From Scolanthus callimorphus (taxonomy: Eukaryota; Cnidaria; Anthozoa; Actiniaria; Edwardsiidae): DNA of 64,000 nt. The position numbers were made by a program, and so were the translations under genes. The DNA lies in the NCBI GenBank assembly GCA_033964015.1, contig CM066912.1:10036015-10100014 (forward strand), written 5' to 3'. The notes beneath the pieces are model-generated. The model was not told where the DNA came from and ran no database searches. It worked only from the letters and a program-made list of their open reading frames with translations. Shown here in pieces: positions 35,248 through 45,708 of this stretch; the stretch's first letter is position 1, and the number at the start of each line of letters is the position of its first letter.

Positions 35248-35601
35248 GCACGGACCCTGATCTCTTGAGGACCAATAGAAAGGTGGGTGTATCGTGGCGT
35301 CGTCAGTCTCCGCGTGATTTTCAACGTTGTACACATAGATAGATTAACTAACGTCTATCGGAGAGTTGCAATACAAGAAGGAGGTACGGGGACATGGATG
35401 GTAGACTATTCCGAAATACATTTGTTTAGCTTTTTCGTTGAATGCATGATGATTGCATTATTATTATTTCTTTAATTAAATTCAATAACACTCCCCATAG
35501 GGGCTTTTCAGTGATATATACAATTATACAATATAAATAAACAATATTTACGATATAACTACTACGTTAATTAAGTTAATAACTATATTTACAGTGTCTT
35601 A

Positions 35602-35812
35602 GGCCTAGTACATACGCCGCTCTTATCATGAGCCGATCCATTGCAAAATCATGATAAAACAATATTGTTCGTCCATCTCTGATCTACCTGTCACCTAGGC
35701 TATTCTAAATCATACCGGTAAATGTAGAATCCATTTCAATGCCCCCTTTTTCGCGTATTTCACGGCAACAGGTTGGATCGGCTCATGATAAGAGCGGCGT
35801 ATGTACTAGGCC
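35602..35812. mobile_element. TTA-flanked MITE inside copy A
   Basis: Inverted ends GGCCTAGTACATACGCCGCT continuing for about 40 bp. TTA is duplicated at 35599-35601 and 35813-35815, fitting PIF/Harbinger-type targets. The equivalent in copy B is at about 46110-46325, so it predates the duplication. Confidence 0.85.
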
Positions 35813-35875
35813 TTAGAGTTGACTTAAAATGTTAATATTTCTACAGAGGTTCAGTTCATTAGACAAAGAGTACCT

Positions 35876-36140
35876 CAACAGCTCTGTGCTCTGTCCACAG
35901 CTCTGTGCTCTGTCCACACCTCTGTGCTCTGTCAACAGCTCTGTGCTCTGTCAACAGCTCTGTGCTCTGTCAACAGCTCTGTGCTCTGTCAACAGCTCTG
36001 TGCTCTGTCAACAGCTCTGTGCTCTGTCAACAGCTCTGTGCTCTGTCAACAGCTCTGTGCTCTGTCAACAGCTCTGTGCTCTGTCAACAGCTCTGTGCTC
36101 TGTCCACAGCTCTGTGCTCTGCCAACAGCTCTCTCTCTAT
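35876..36140 (+). repeat. 19-bp VNTR, about 13 units
   Basis: Unit CAACAGCTCTGTGCTCTGT, with a few CCACA variants at the edges. Because 19 is not a multiple of 3, all three frames encode the same period-19 peptide (ALCSVNSSVLCQQL), which explains three overlapping open frames. Copy B has about three units at 46393-46440. Confidence 0.95.
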
Positions 36141-36691
36141 GATGGTGATCGACGCTCGTTGCTGGTAAAGGGTCCCTGGAGGGTCGTTTTGCTAGTGATT
36201 CAAGGACTAACTTTGTTTCTCATTATAAGAAAACCTTTGTTTCTCATTAAAAAAGCACCTCATTGACAGTCAAAATTAATAACATCCGCTCTTTCTTTCT
36301 TTCCGCAAATAATGAATAACAAACAAGAAAATACCAACAAAAATATTTAATTAACTGTACGTCTTTTATGGCAATGTGGACATACAGAAGTCCGGCAACT
36401 CTGAAAACGCTGGAAATGCAAGCACACCACAGCGGGATGCGAGGCAGCCGCAGTTATAGGCAAGGGCCTAGCCCAAGGCCCGCGCAAGCACAGCCTCAGT
36501 TTAACTTCGTCTAAATTGCATTCAGACACATTTTATTTTCATGTGGTAGTGACGATCTCGAAAGCCATGCTACAATGGTCACTATGCATTTGGCTCGAAT
36601 AAATAATCATTGTAAATCGTAATTCTTGTTATTATTTGATGTAGTTGCCGTACTATACACTTCGTTTGTAATGTCAAAACATATGTGCTAA

Positions 36692-36865
36692 AGGGGCCGA
36701 CCATTTGACTTCTGAGGGGGAGGGGGGGGGGATTGAAAACAAATTTCCTGCATACTCTGTTTCAAAATAGTCAACTATAGCAAAAAAATATTACAGGCCA
36801 AATGAAAAATCCTGCTCACCAATAAAAGCCCCCCTTCCTCCTCAAAAGACCAATGGTCGGCCCCT
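36692..36865. mobile_element. MITE, GGGGCCGACCATT type
   Basis: Ends AGGGGCCGACCATTTGACTT and CCAATGGTCGGCCCCT, with a G-run next to the left end and C-runs next to the right. The copy B equivalent is at about 47001-47166. Confidence 0.8.
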
Positions 36866-38771
36866 ATTAAACTGAACTCACTTGAACCAAGTCACAAGTG
36901 GTTTGTGTATAGTGAAGTGATGTACTCATGATTTTAATGAAACATAGCAGTGTGAGCACATTTTCTGCGAAAACAGGTTCTGCGGGGTTTTTAGTAACAA
37001 AGAGAACGATAATTAATGTTTTATTTATCCTACATATATTATTGTTTTTTTAAGTATAAGTTAAGAGGAGGACAAAGATGACAAAAAATCCTGTTATATC
37101 TTACGCAGAAGTGCTGTTTACATAATTACAAAGCATGCAATCATAGCCTACTGAAAATGTAGCGTTTTACAATGAAAACACTATGGTTCTTCCGTCAAGG
37201 GATAGTTTCCATGGGAATTTTATGATAAAACTTCATTATTTGCAAAGATGCAGAACAGCAATGCTTTGCAAAATACAATGATTACATTACTAAACATGTT
37301 GTCATATGTATATTATTAATATATTTAGAAAATTATTTTTTCTGAAGTCCGATATATTTATTTTCCTTAAGTCCGATTTAAAATGTATAATTTTCTTATC
37401 AAAGTTCGATAATGTTATTAATTTTCTGTGTCAAAACAAAGTTGGACTGGTCCTTCAAAACAAGCCTTCGTAAATAGAAGAAAATGCCTGCCAAAAAGGC
37501 GTTTGAAAAATGGCAAGTAGTTTAATTTAGCAAATCTAGCGCTTCAGTATAATTATTTCTAGAAGAGTAGAATCTCATGAATAAAACTAAGGCAAGAGCC
37601 TGAAAACGGGCGCTGCCTCAGTTGTACTGACACCCTTGTAATTATGACCAAGGACAGGTATTCAAAGTTTGGTCAATACTGGTCGTTGCGCAAGCTTCGA
37701 CGATTCAGAAGTGCCACTCGGAATATTAGGTCGAGAGGCGCTATTGTTTCGTTTACTTGTTTAATCGAACACGTATTTGTCTCTCTAATGTCTAAAACCA
37801 ACGTTTATGAATATGGGGTGCTAAAAAGCTAGAATGACTCTGATGTCCGAAAAGGGGCCAGCGGTTATTTGCGTTGTTCTGAAGAAGTAGTGCACACACT
37901 AAGCCCGTGCAATTGTTTTTCAACTTGACAGTAGACTAGTAGTTTAAATATCGATGCACGCGTTATTTCCTAATTTGTTACACAAACAGTTAGCTAACGT
38001 CTATCGGGAGCTGCAATACGAAAAGGAGGTACGATGACATGGCTGGTAGACTATTCCGAAATACATATGTTGTTAATATTTTTTGTTGAATATGCATGAT
38101 GATTCTAGTGTGATTGACGCTCGTTGCTCGTAAGGACTCCTTACGGAGGGTCGTTTTGCTAGTGATAGAACTCACTTAGCCATCACAAGTGATCTGTGTA
38201 GAGTGAAGTGATGTACTCGTGATTTAATAAAACTGTACGTATTACAATTTCAGCAACGTATCAGCGGGGGGCATATTTCAGTGAATACATTTTGTAGCAG
38301 ATCTTGATAATGCGCGGAGCGACATTCGTGAACAAAATATCTGCCACTCTCGAATATTTAATTCACATTTGAGGCTGTAATCTACTTCATCAGAACGGCG
38401 ATGTCATTGTACACACTGCGCCAGCTTGACATTCTCCTCAGTTCTTAACAGAACAGAACTCGACCATGTTTGCCCTCTTTCTCAGCAAAACCCCAGAAAA
38501 AAAGTTAAAAGATGGATTTAAGGGAAATGAGAAGGAATAGAAAATCAAATAATAAATATTAGTTGGAAAAGTCGGAATTTCTTACGTAATAATATAATAT
38601 GATGTTGTGAAAAACTTTTCTTTTTTAAAACACTATCCTAGATTTCCAATTAGGTTTACAGAAAGACTATAAAACATTATGCTGAAAAGAAATTTATCTT
38701 TTTATCTCTTTTTGTTGTTGTGTACTTGCACGGGCGTTGTATCCAAGAGGCGGACTGTTGGAGTCACGTCA

Positions 38772-40072
38772 TAGCGGAGCTCCTTTGCGGCCGAAGGCCG
38801 CAGAGCGGAGCATCATAGGTATCGCGTAGGAAGAATTCAATAGCTCAAAGTAGAACTCAGGTATACTATCGACTTCATTTTTCATCGTTCAGCGGTATTC
38901 CCATTATGGTATCGCTGGCGCGTCCGTGTCTGCGCGCCCCCATCACAGGTAAACCAACACCCTTCTCCGTTTATTGGCATATCTCATGAAGGGATGAAGC
39001 TAAGACAACCAAACTTGGGTGGAGGAGGGGGAAGTTGTGTTAGTGGCAAGGGGGGTGCCACAGCGTGGTCACGTGGTATGACGTCAACGATGATGTATCA
39101 TAGAAGAAAAATAATATATCTCGGGAAGGGATGAACCTCAGAGAACCAAACTTGGGTAAAGTTTTCTAGGTGGCAAGAGGTAGATAGATAGATAGAGGGT
39201 TGCAACGGCGTTGTCACGTGGTATGACGTCATCGATGACGTCGTCATAGAAGAAAAATAATATATCTCGCCAAGGGATGAACCTCAGGCAACCAAACTTG
39301 GGTAAAGTTGTCTAAGTGGTAAGGGGGGTGTAACAGCATGGTCACGTGGTATGACGTCATGATAGAAGAAAAGTAATATATTTCGAGAAGGGATGATCCT
39401 CAGACAACCAAAGTTGGGTAAAGTTGTCTAAGTGGAAATGGGGGTGTAACGTCTTGGTCACGTGGTATGACGTCATTGATGACGTCATCATAGAAGAAAA
39501 ATAATATATCTTGGAAAGGTAAGAACCTCAGACAACCAAACTTGGATGGAGTTGTCTAAGGCGATGATGTTGTCTAAGGCGATGATTATCAAAGCGATCT
39601 GAGTTCGTATCGGCTCTCATATATTTCTTTACATGCGTTTACATGAGGCCGGCCTGAAAAACGTCCTTACCGGCACGAGTTCATTCCGGTTGCTGACCCG
39701 ACACGAACGACTTTCGAGTCCATACCGGTCGCACGTAAACACGATCAAAAAGGTGGTGATTACATGAGACCGGTATGAACTCAGATCGCTCTTAGTTCGT
39801 ACCGGTCTCATGTAATTACCGCCTAAGTGACAAGAGGGTGCAACTGCATGGTCACGTAGTATGACGTCATCGATATCGTCATCAAACGAGAAAAGGTTTA
39901 TATCTTTGGAAGGGATGAACCTCAGACAACCAAACTTGGTTGGAATTATCTAATTGACAAGGGCGTGCAAGTGCTTATGTCAGAAGCTTATGTACAAAGT
40001 TTTGTCTCATTAATACAGACAAATATGTAACCGGGGGCTCCGCTTTTAGCCAGTGGCTAAATCTATATATTA
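38772..40072 (-). mobile_element. hairpin-ended, minisatellite-bearing element, copy 3
   Basis: Inverted relative to the copies at 12201 and 56934. The GC hairpin GCGGCCGAAGGCCGC is at 38787-38801 and the TTTAGCCAGTGGCTAAA-type hairpin with GCTCCGC at 40038-40060. The minisatellite between (38985-39960) has units carrying GTCACGTGGTATGACGTCAT and CAACCAAACTTGGGT, with one unit interrupted by a foldback. A TCGATAGTATAC-type phrase next to the GC hairpin is shared with copy 1. Confidence 0.7.
39590..39822. mobile_element. foldback inserted in the minisatellite
   Basis: Arms GCGATCTGAGTTCGTATCGG and the complement of CCGGTATGAACTCAGATCGC. Further paired phrases based on ACCGG lie between. It interrupts the array after GTCTAAG. 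Confidence 0.75.
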
Positions 40073-40261
40073 TCGTTACCGTGACACCAGCACGGACCCT
40101 GATCTCTTGAGAACCAATAGATAGGTGGGTGTATCGTGGCGTCGTCAGTCTCCGCGTGATTTTCAACGTCGTACACATAGATAGATTGACTAACGTCTAT
40201 CGGAGAGTTGCAATACAAGAAGGAGGTACGGGGACATGGATGGTAGTTTTGATAAAAACTG

Positions 40262-41599
40262 CAAAGAGAAATTATTTCGTTAATCGCCTAGAGGAGTCTA
40301 AGGCAGATCTTAATGCTACTTGGAAAATACTTAATTATATCCTTAAAAAGAATTCTAAAAAACGACAATATCCTGAAGCTTTCAAAGATGGGGACTCAAC
40401 GTTCTCCAACCCTAAAGACATTGCTAATAAGTTTGCAAATTATTTTACAAATATAGGAGCAAGTCTTGCTACAGAAATAAAAAGCACACAAGTTAATATC
40501 AAGTCTTTCCTTAAGGGAAGCTACAGTAACAGCATGCGTTTCCGTCTAACTACACCAGAAGAAATAAACCAACTAACATGTTCTCTTAAAAATAAAATAG
40601 TTGTGGTTTTGATGGAATCAATATTAAAGTAGTAAAGGCATCAATGTCAATCCTATCAAACCCTCTTAGTTCACTGATCAACCAATCTCTCATGACAGGT
40701 ATAGTGCCAGATCAACTCAAAACTGCAAAAGTAATTCCACTCTTCAAATCAGAGGAGAAAGAACACTTCAAAAACTACAGACCAATTTCAATCCTACCTT
40801 GTTTCTCTAAACTATATGAAAAAGCAATATACAGTCAATTGATTTCCTACATTAACAAATGTAATATCCTCAACATCAATCAATATGGTGTTAGACATAA
40901 TCACTCAACGGTAATGGCTGTATGCGACTTTGTAGAACGAATTACTTCTGTGATGGATGAAGGCCTGGATACAATTGGAATTTTTCTGGATTTATCAAAA
41001 GCCTTTGACACTATTAATCATAATATTCTTTTTCAAAAGCTTGAATTCTATGGCATAAGAGGCATTCCTTTAAATTGGTTTAAAAATTACCTAAGGAACC
41101 GAAAACAATTTGTTCAATTTAATGAAACCAAATCAGACTTATTCAACGTTACCTGTGGTGTTCCTCAGGTTCAATTCTAGGGCCATTATTATTTTTAATA
41201 TATATAAACGATGTTACAAACTCTTCGAGCTCATTCAATTTTACTCTCTTTGCAGACGACACGAATATAACTTTTAAATGTAAATCAATCAATGCAGCTA
41301 GCCAAGAGATAAACACTGAACTAAAAAATATTTCAACTTGGTTTAAGACCAATAAACTATCTTTAAACACAAAAAAGACTAATTACATGATTTTTAGCAA
41401 CCGCAAAAATCTAAACAAAAATGCAATAAGCATAAACATTGACAATGATCAAGTAAAAGAAGTAAATGAAACGAAATTTTTAGGATTAATAATTGATAAT
41501 AAACTAAGCTGGAAATCTCACATAAGTCATGTATCATCTAAAATCACAAAAAACATAAGAATAATTAACAAAGTAAAACACTATCTACCAAGTAACAGC
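40262..41599 (+). pseudogene. non-LTR reverse transcriptase, N-terminal and catalytic part
   Basis: Reads KTAKRNYFVNRLEESKADLN, then KTAKVIPLFKSEEKEHFKNY RPISILP, FLDLSKAFDTINHNILF (first catalytic aspartate), CGVPQ, LYNDV-like lines, FADDTNITF (catalytic pair, about 41250) and KFLGLIIDNKLSWKSHI. Two one-base shifts break it: near 40605 and at the CGVPQG motif (about 41165), where one G appears lost. The rest of the gene resumes at 45227. The catalytic residues are intact, so decay is recent in appearance. Confidence 0.9.
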
Positions 41600-41992
41600 T
41601 TAAAGTGGGGCTACGATCTAATTGTTTCCACCGCTCTTTTCTGACAAATCACTTGTTAATAACCTAAATGACAAATACCTGCAGTTGTTTTCCAATTTTT
41701 TTCACAATAAACAATGACTTTTGAGCTCTAAATTTCGAATATCGCGCCATTTTGCACTGGCCGGTGTTCCAGCGGCGTCGGCCAAAGTCCGCGGGGTGTG
41801 ACGTCACAGGCGTAACTCGAAACAAAACTCAAAGTCACAACAGTAGTTGTGACGGCACATTGTGAAAGAAAAAGTGAAAACATGAGGATGTATTTGCAGG
41901 AAATGTTGTGTTTAAAAGTACTTCAGCATTATTGCTAACAGAAAACGTAAAAATTTCAATTCATATAAGCTTCACGCACAAAAATAATTGAA

Positions 41993-42238
41993 ATGGAACA
42001 TGTCTTCGATGTGCTACACAGAAAAAGGTTCGACCGTGGTGTGAACAGATTTCCAAATCCTCTGCTCACTTCGCATATAAATGTTTCACAAGGATGTCTG
42101 ACTAATCTAGGTGTCAAGTATGAAATTCAGGCGCAGCTGTCAAAATCAAATATGGTTACGGTACCTGATAAATCAAAACCAAGTCCATCAGTGAGAGAAA
42201 CGCAAACGACAGAAAGAGCGCAAGAAGGAAGCGTGTAA
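41993..42238 (+). other. open frame of unknown meaning inside TTAA element
   Basis: Starts ATG GAA CAT and reads MEHVFDVLHRKRFDRGVNRF, then PNPLLTSHINVSQGCL, ending in a TAA after a polar tail rich in T, E and S. It has no splice context and no family resemblance that I can name. It could be degraded transposase, captured host sequence or chance. Confidence 0.25.
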
Positions 42239-43762
42239 GGTCAATTCTCAGATCGGGAGCGCGATATGAATCAAAGACATTCCATGTAGCCGAGATGTAA
42301 CTTAAAAAAGTAACTTAATAGGATTTGTTGGACGGATAGATGCGAAGTTCTAGGGTTAAGTACTAAATTCAAGGCTTCGTAACGTTCAAGAACTGCCGCC
42401 GCGTAAAATGTCAACTTACATTCGTGTTTTTCCAACGATAAGTTCGAAGAAACTATAGTCTCAAGGGCAAATAAAAAAGCACAAATCTGGAGTTTTCTGC
42501 GCATTCTTATAAATATAGATCAAGTTTCAAGTCTGTCGTAGGTCGGTGGGTTGTGGTGAACGGGTAGGGTTTACTTTGACTAGTGCAAAGTACTTACACA
42601 TATCCTGCATAAATCAAATGCTTCGCTTTGTTTTTAAAATTTGCTATTTTACTGAGAATGATATTTAAGTCCTTTGAAGCATTCAAATACAGTTTTATTT
42701 GACAAACTTGTCTAAATTCATGGGAACAAATTGCAACAGAGCCGCACAGCCACAGCTGAGCAGTTGTGAAATTCTAGCATTTCCTATCGAAACATTAAAA
42801 ACTTAATTATCTAATGTTCTAAAAAGATTTTTAGCTTACAAGGAGACAAAATGATTTTTCTGTTCATTAGTACTACTAGATGTCAAGCTTTACCACAGGT
42901 CTTCAGACAAGGTACAAATGTCAATGGGACATTTCCAAGAAAGAAAACTGGGAGAAATATATAGTAAATATATGGCAGTTCAGGGAATTTTGCTGTTTGA
43001 GACAGACAGGAGTGAAAAATCTTGAGACTTTAGCAAAACCAGCAGAGTTGATCTCCCTGGTGTCATTACTATAATTATCTACCTCCATCCATGGATTCTC
43101 AAATTCTTGAATTCTATTTCCAAAACAGCTGTGCCAGTTGTTTTTCCAGTGTTCACACAACTTCTGGAGAAGACATTTTATGATAGATCCTTGAAGTTCC
43201 AGTGAAAACCCTTCTAGCTCTGGTAAAATCCCTTGCAATTCCACAAACTCCCTGCCAGTTTCATTGAAAACCATGTTCTAAGCCATGTTCTAACTTGTGG
43301 CAACGGGGAAATTAGAATGCAAATGCCAGCCAACAAACAAAGTAGTCCAAATATAACATGTTTATTGGGAAATGTTGAGATACGCCCCCTGCCCTGAGCC
43401 CCACCCTTCTATAAATTCCACCCCTAGGGGACAGGAATCAATATTTTTGGTCAGGATTGTCAAATATTTTAGGGGTGAAGAGACTGGGGTCTCACTCGTT
43501 TAGAGCTCTGAATGGTCCAGCACCTCTACAGCAGCTACAAAATTTAAAATACCTTGGTAGAAAGAAAATGCAGTCAAGTATTCCATTTTACAGTTGCACA
43601 ACATCCTTTGTTTCAACAGAGCTGATAGATACATCAAAATGCATTAGCATCTGATTTGCATTCCAAGAGAATGATAAGGTCTGTTTCAATGATGCAGCAA
43701 TTCATCATGTGGTCAAAGCCAATATTTTCTTTCATCAAGCAGGATATGATCAACTAACAGTA

Positions 43763-44387
43763 CAGTAAAAAAACCTGCTTGTACGAACCTAAGGATTTAA
43801 GAACCTGTTGGCAGAAATTTTCTATTATAATGCTCCAAAAAATATATAATTACCTTTTTATCCATTCAAAGTCAAACAGGTTTTTATGATGTGGGGTTAC
43901 AGTTACATTTTCATGTATGCAATGTAAATTACTTTTTTGCATTTTTATCTTTTCCATTTTTGTGTTATTGTGTGGTTCCAAAAAAATATCCATACTCCCC
44001 CTCCACGGAAGGGTGTTGAAAAGTGACCCCTCCACCCCTTTGTAATTTCCAAAGAAAAATACAGTATTTGTAATGGAAAAGATCAGGTAAATTGACCCCC
44101 TACCCTCCCGAATTTCCAATCCCTTCCGTAGGGGGATTGGATAATTTCTGGAACCACACATTTTATTTGTCAGTTCTCTTGGACTTTTGCCAATATTGAT
44201 GTGAATAAAATGCCTTTAATGAAGGGCAAACCATATTTTTATCCTATTTCTGGTAATCAGCAACCATGTTTTCTCAGTAGAAATTAAGAACCTACTTGGA
44301 AACCCTAAACTGCCAATACCGCAAAATATATGAACCTGTTTTGGCAAACTTTGAAAAATGTAGGTCCTTACACGCGGGTTTTTACTG
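43763..44387. mobile_element. TA-flanked MITE, CAGTAAAAA family, copy 3
   Basis: Left end CAGTAAAAAAACCTGC, right end GCGGGTTTTTACTG, TA at 43761-43762 and 44388-44389. Diverged from copies 1 and 2 and enlarged by the MITE nested at 43970-44159. Confidence 0.75.
43970..44159. mobile_element. MITE, GTGTGGTTCC family, complete copy
   Basis: Left GTGTGGTTCC, right GGAACCACAC, both continuing into AAATATCC / GGATAATTT. The interior GAAGGGTGTTGAAAAGTGAC and CAGGTAAATTGACCCCC is shared with 23458-23655, 25029 onward and, in part, 19540-19640. Confidence 0.75.
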
Positions 44388-44575
44388 TAAATGATAATCA
44401 CAAACGCAAACAACTCGAGCAAACGCAAAGTTCAAACTGTTCATTAATTAACAGTTCAGCTCTTAGACCGTAAATAAGAGCAGCTCACGTTTAGCTTTAA
44501 TATTTTTGCTCCATCACAAATTATACAGAATGACTTTGATCCCCGAGAGAAAGGAGCAAAAGCCTTTTCACTAAC

Positions 44576-44662
44576 CTGTAGCAACATGGCGTAACAACAC
44601 GCCGTAAAACATTTGCAAACAGTATCTAATAAATCGATACAAATGTTCTTGAAGTCCTTCAT
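44576..44662 (-). CDS. candidate first exon inside TTAA element
   Basis: Minus strand: ATG at 44662, 29 codons MKDFKNICIDLLDTVCKCFT then ACCYAMLLQ, and donor CTACAG|GTTAGTG at 44576/44575. The exon is Cys-rich and phase 0 at its end. No downstream partner was found. It may be part of a decayed transposase gene or of a host gene into which or from which the element carried sequence. Confidence 0.3.
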
Positions 44663-45226
44663 TCATTATTCGCACTTTTCTTACCGACTCCCGGGCTCTA
44701 TATATTTTGAAAATCATCTATCACGGAAATAATAGCAACTTGCAACTCTTGTTGTTGTCTTTTATATCAACACAGCAACGACAGGTAGCGCTTGTTGGGA
44801 ATGTGATAAAAAATTCGGCTCAGTCTTCTTTCCACGTGCGATAGAAACCCAATCGTTCGACTACATCGCAGTAGAATCTCATTGTTGTTCGTTCTGGTGC
44901 GTTTAAACTACCTGATTTGCTAAACAACAAGAACAATTTGTTATTTATCAACTCTGTTTCTTCGTACTTCCGCACTAAATCATGTAAAGCACATTCGCGA
45001 GTTACGCCTGTGACGTCACAGTTCTTCTCGGAACTGATTAATATGCATAAATCGCTGGAACATCGGCCTAGCAAAAAGCGCGAACTTCAACGTTAAATAT
45101 TTTCTTTCGCGATCTATTTTGACACTTTAAAATGCTCAAGTTACATAGCAAAATGTCTTAAGAGTTGTTTACAGCAGAAATTTTGCCAAATAAGCTCGTT
45201 CAATTTTCGTCGTAGCCCCACTTTAA

Positions 45227-45708
45227 AATCACTCTACTACACATTAGTTCATCCTTACATTCACTATGGAAATGCCATATGGGCATGTAATTTTCCTAGT
45301 CACTTGAATCGTGTCCTTCTCCTTCAAAAACGATGTGTTAGAATTATAACAAACTCAGCATATCTCAGCCATACTGAGCCACTATTCAAAAAAGAGCGTA
45401 TATTGACAGTAAATGATATCAACTTTCTAGAAACTGCATTGTTAATGTACAAGTTTGACAACAATTCGTTACCCAGCACATTCAATAACACCTTTAAGAA
45501 AAACAACCAGTTACACAAATACAATACTAGGGGTTCTCACAATTACAGACCGACATTTAGAAAGACAAAACGCGGGCAATTCTCGATATCCTACATGGGT
45601 CCAAAAGTCTGGAGCACTCTCAGCATGAAAGCAAAAAATTGTAAGTCATTAAATAATTTCAAAAAAGTTATCAAAGATCAATTATTTTCAAACAAAAGCA
45701 GCACTTGA
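45227..45708 (+). pseudogene. non-LTR reverse transcriptase, C-terminal part
   Basis: Continues the thumb and C-terminal domain: LYYTLVHPYIHYGNAIWACN, LLLQKRCVRIITNSAYLSHT, YNTRGSHNYRPTF and MGPKVWSTLSMKAKNCK, ending at a TGA at 45708. Removing 41604-45226 (one TTAA copy plus the insert) restores ...AGC TTA AAA TCA CTC..., an uninterrupted frame. Confidence 0.9.

Larger units (their letters stand above)
35248..38378 (+). repeat. 3-kb dispersed repeat, copy A
   Basis: Starts GCACGGACCCTGATCTCTTG and ends CACATTTGAGGCTGT. It matches copy B (40090-48685) almost throughout once B's insertion is removed. It contains a 19-bp VNTR, a TTA-flanked MITE, a GGGGCCGACCATT MITE and an internal near-repeat of its own start (37983-38165). 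No open reading frame of note and no terminal repeats were found, so the element type is unknown. Confidence 0.85.
41604..45222. mobile_element. TTAA-flanked, piggyBac-like non-autonomous element
   Basis: A 3619-bp insert with 13-bp perfect inverted ends AGTGGGGCTACGA, flanked by TTAA on both sides (41600-41603, 45223-45226). Subterminal similarity, inverted, includes TGTGACGTCACAGGCGTAAC (left about 41798, right about 45000) and GATGTTCCAGCG-like bases. TTAA targets are the hallmark of piggyBac; no transposase is recognisable. The interior has a candidate exon at 44576-44662, an 81-codon plus frame at 41993-42238 of unknown meaning, and nested MITEs. Confidence 0.85.

Noticed and set aside
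35829..36266. Three overlapping open frames with a repeated Cys/Leu/Ser peptide
   Set aside because: They arise from the 19-bp VNTR, which is open in every frame; the flanks are transposon-like non-coding DNA also present in copy B.
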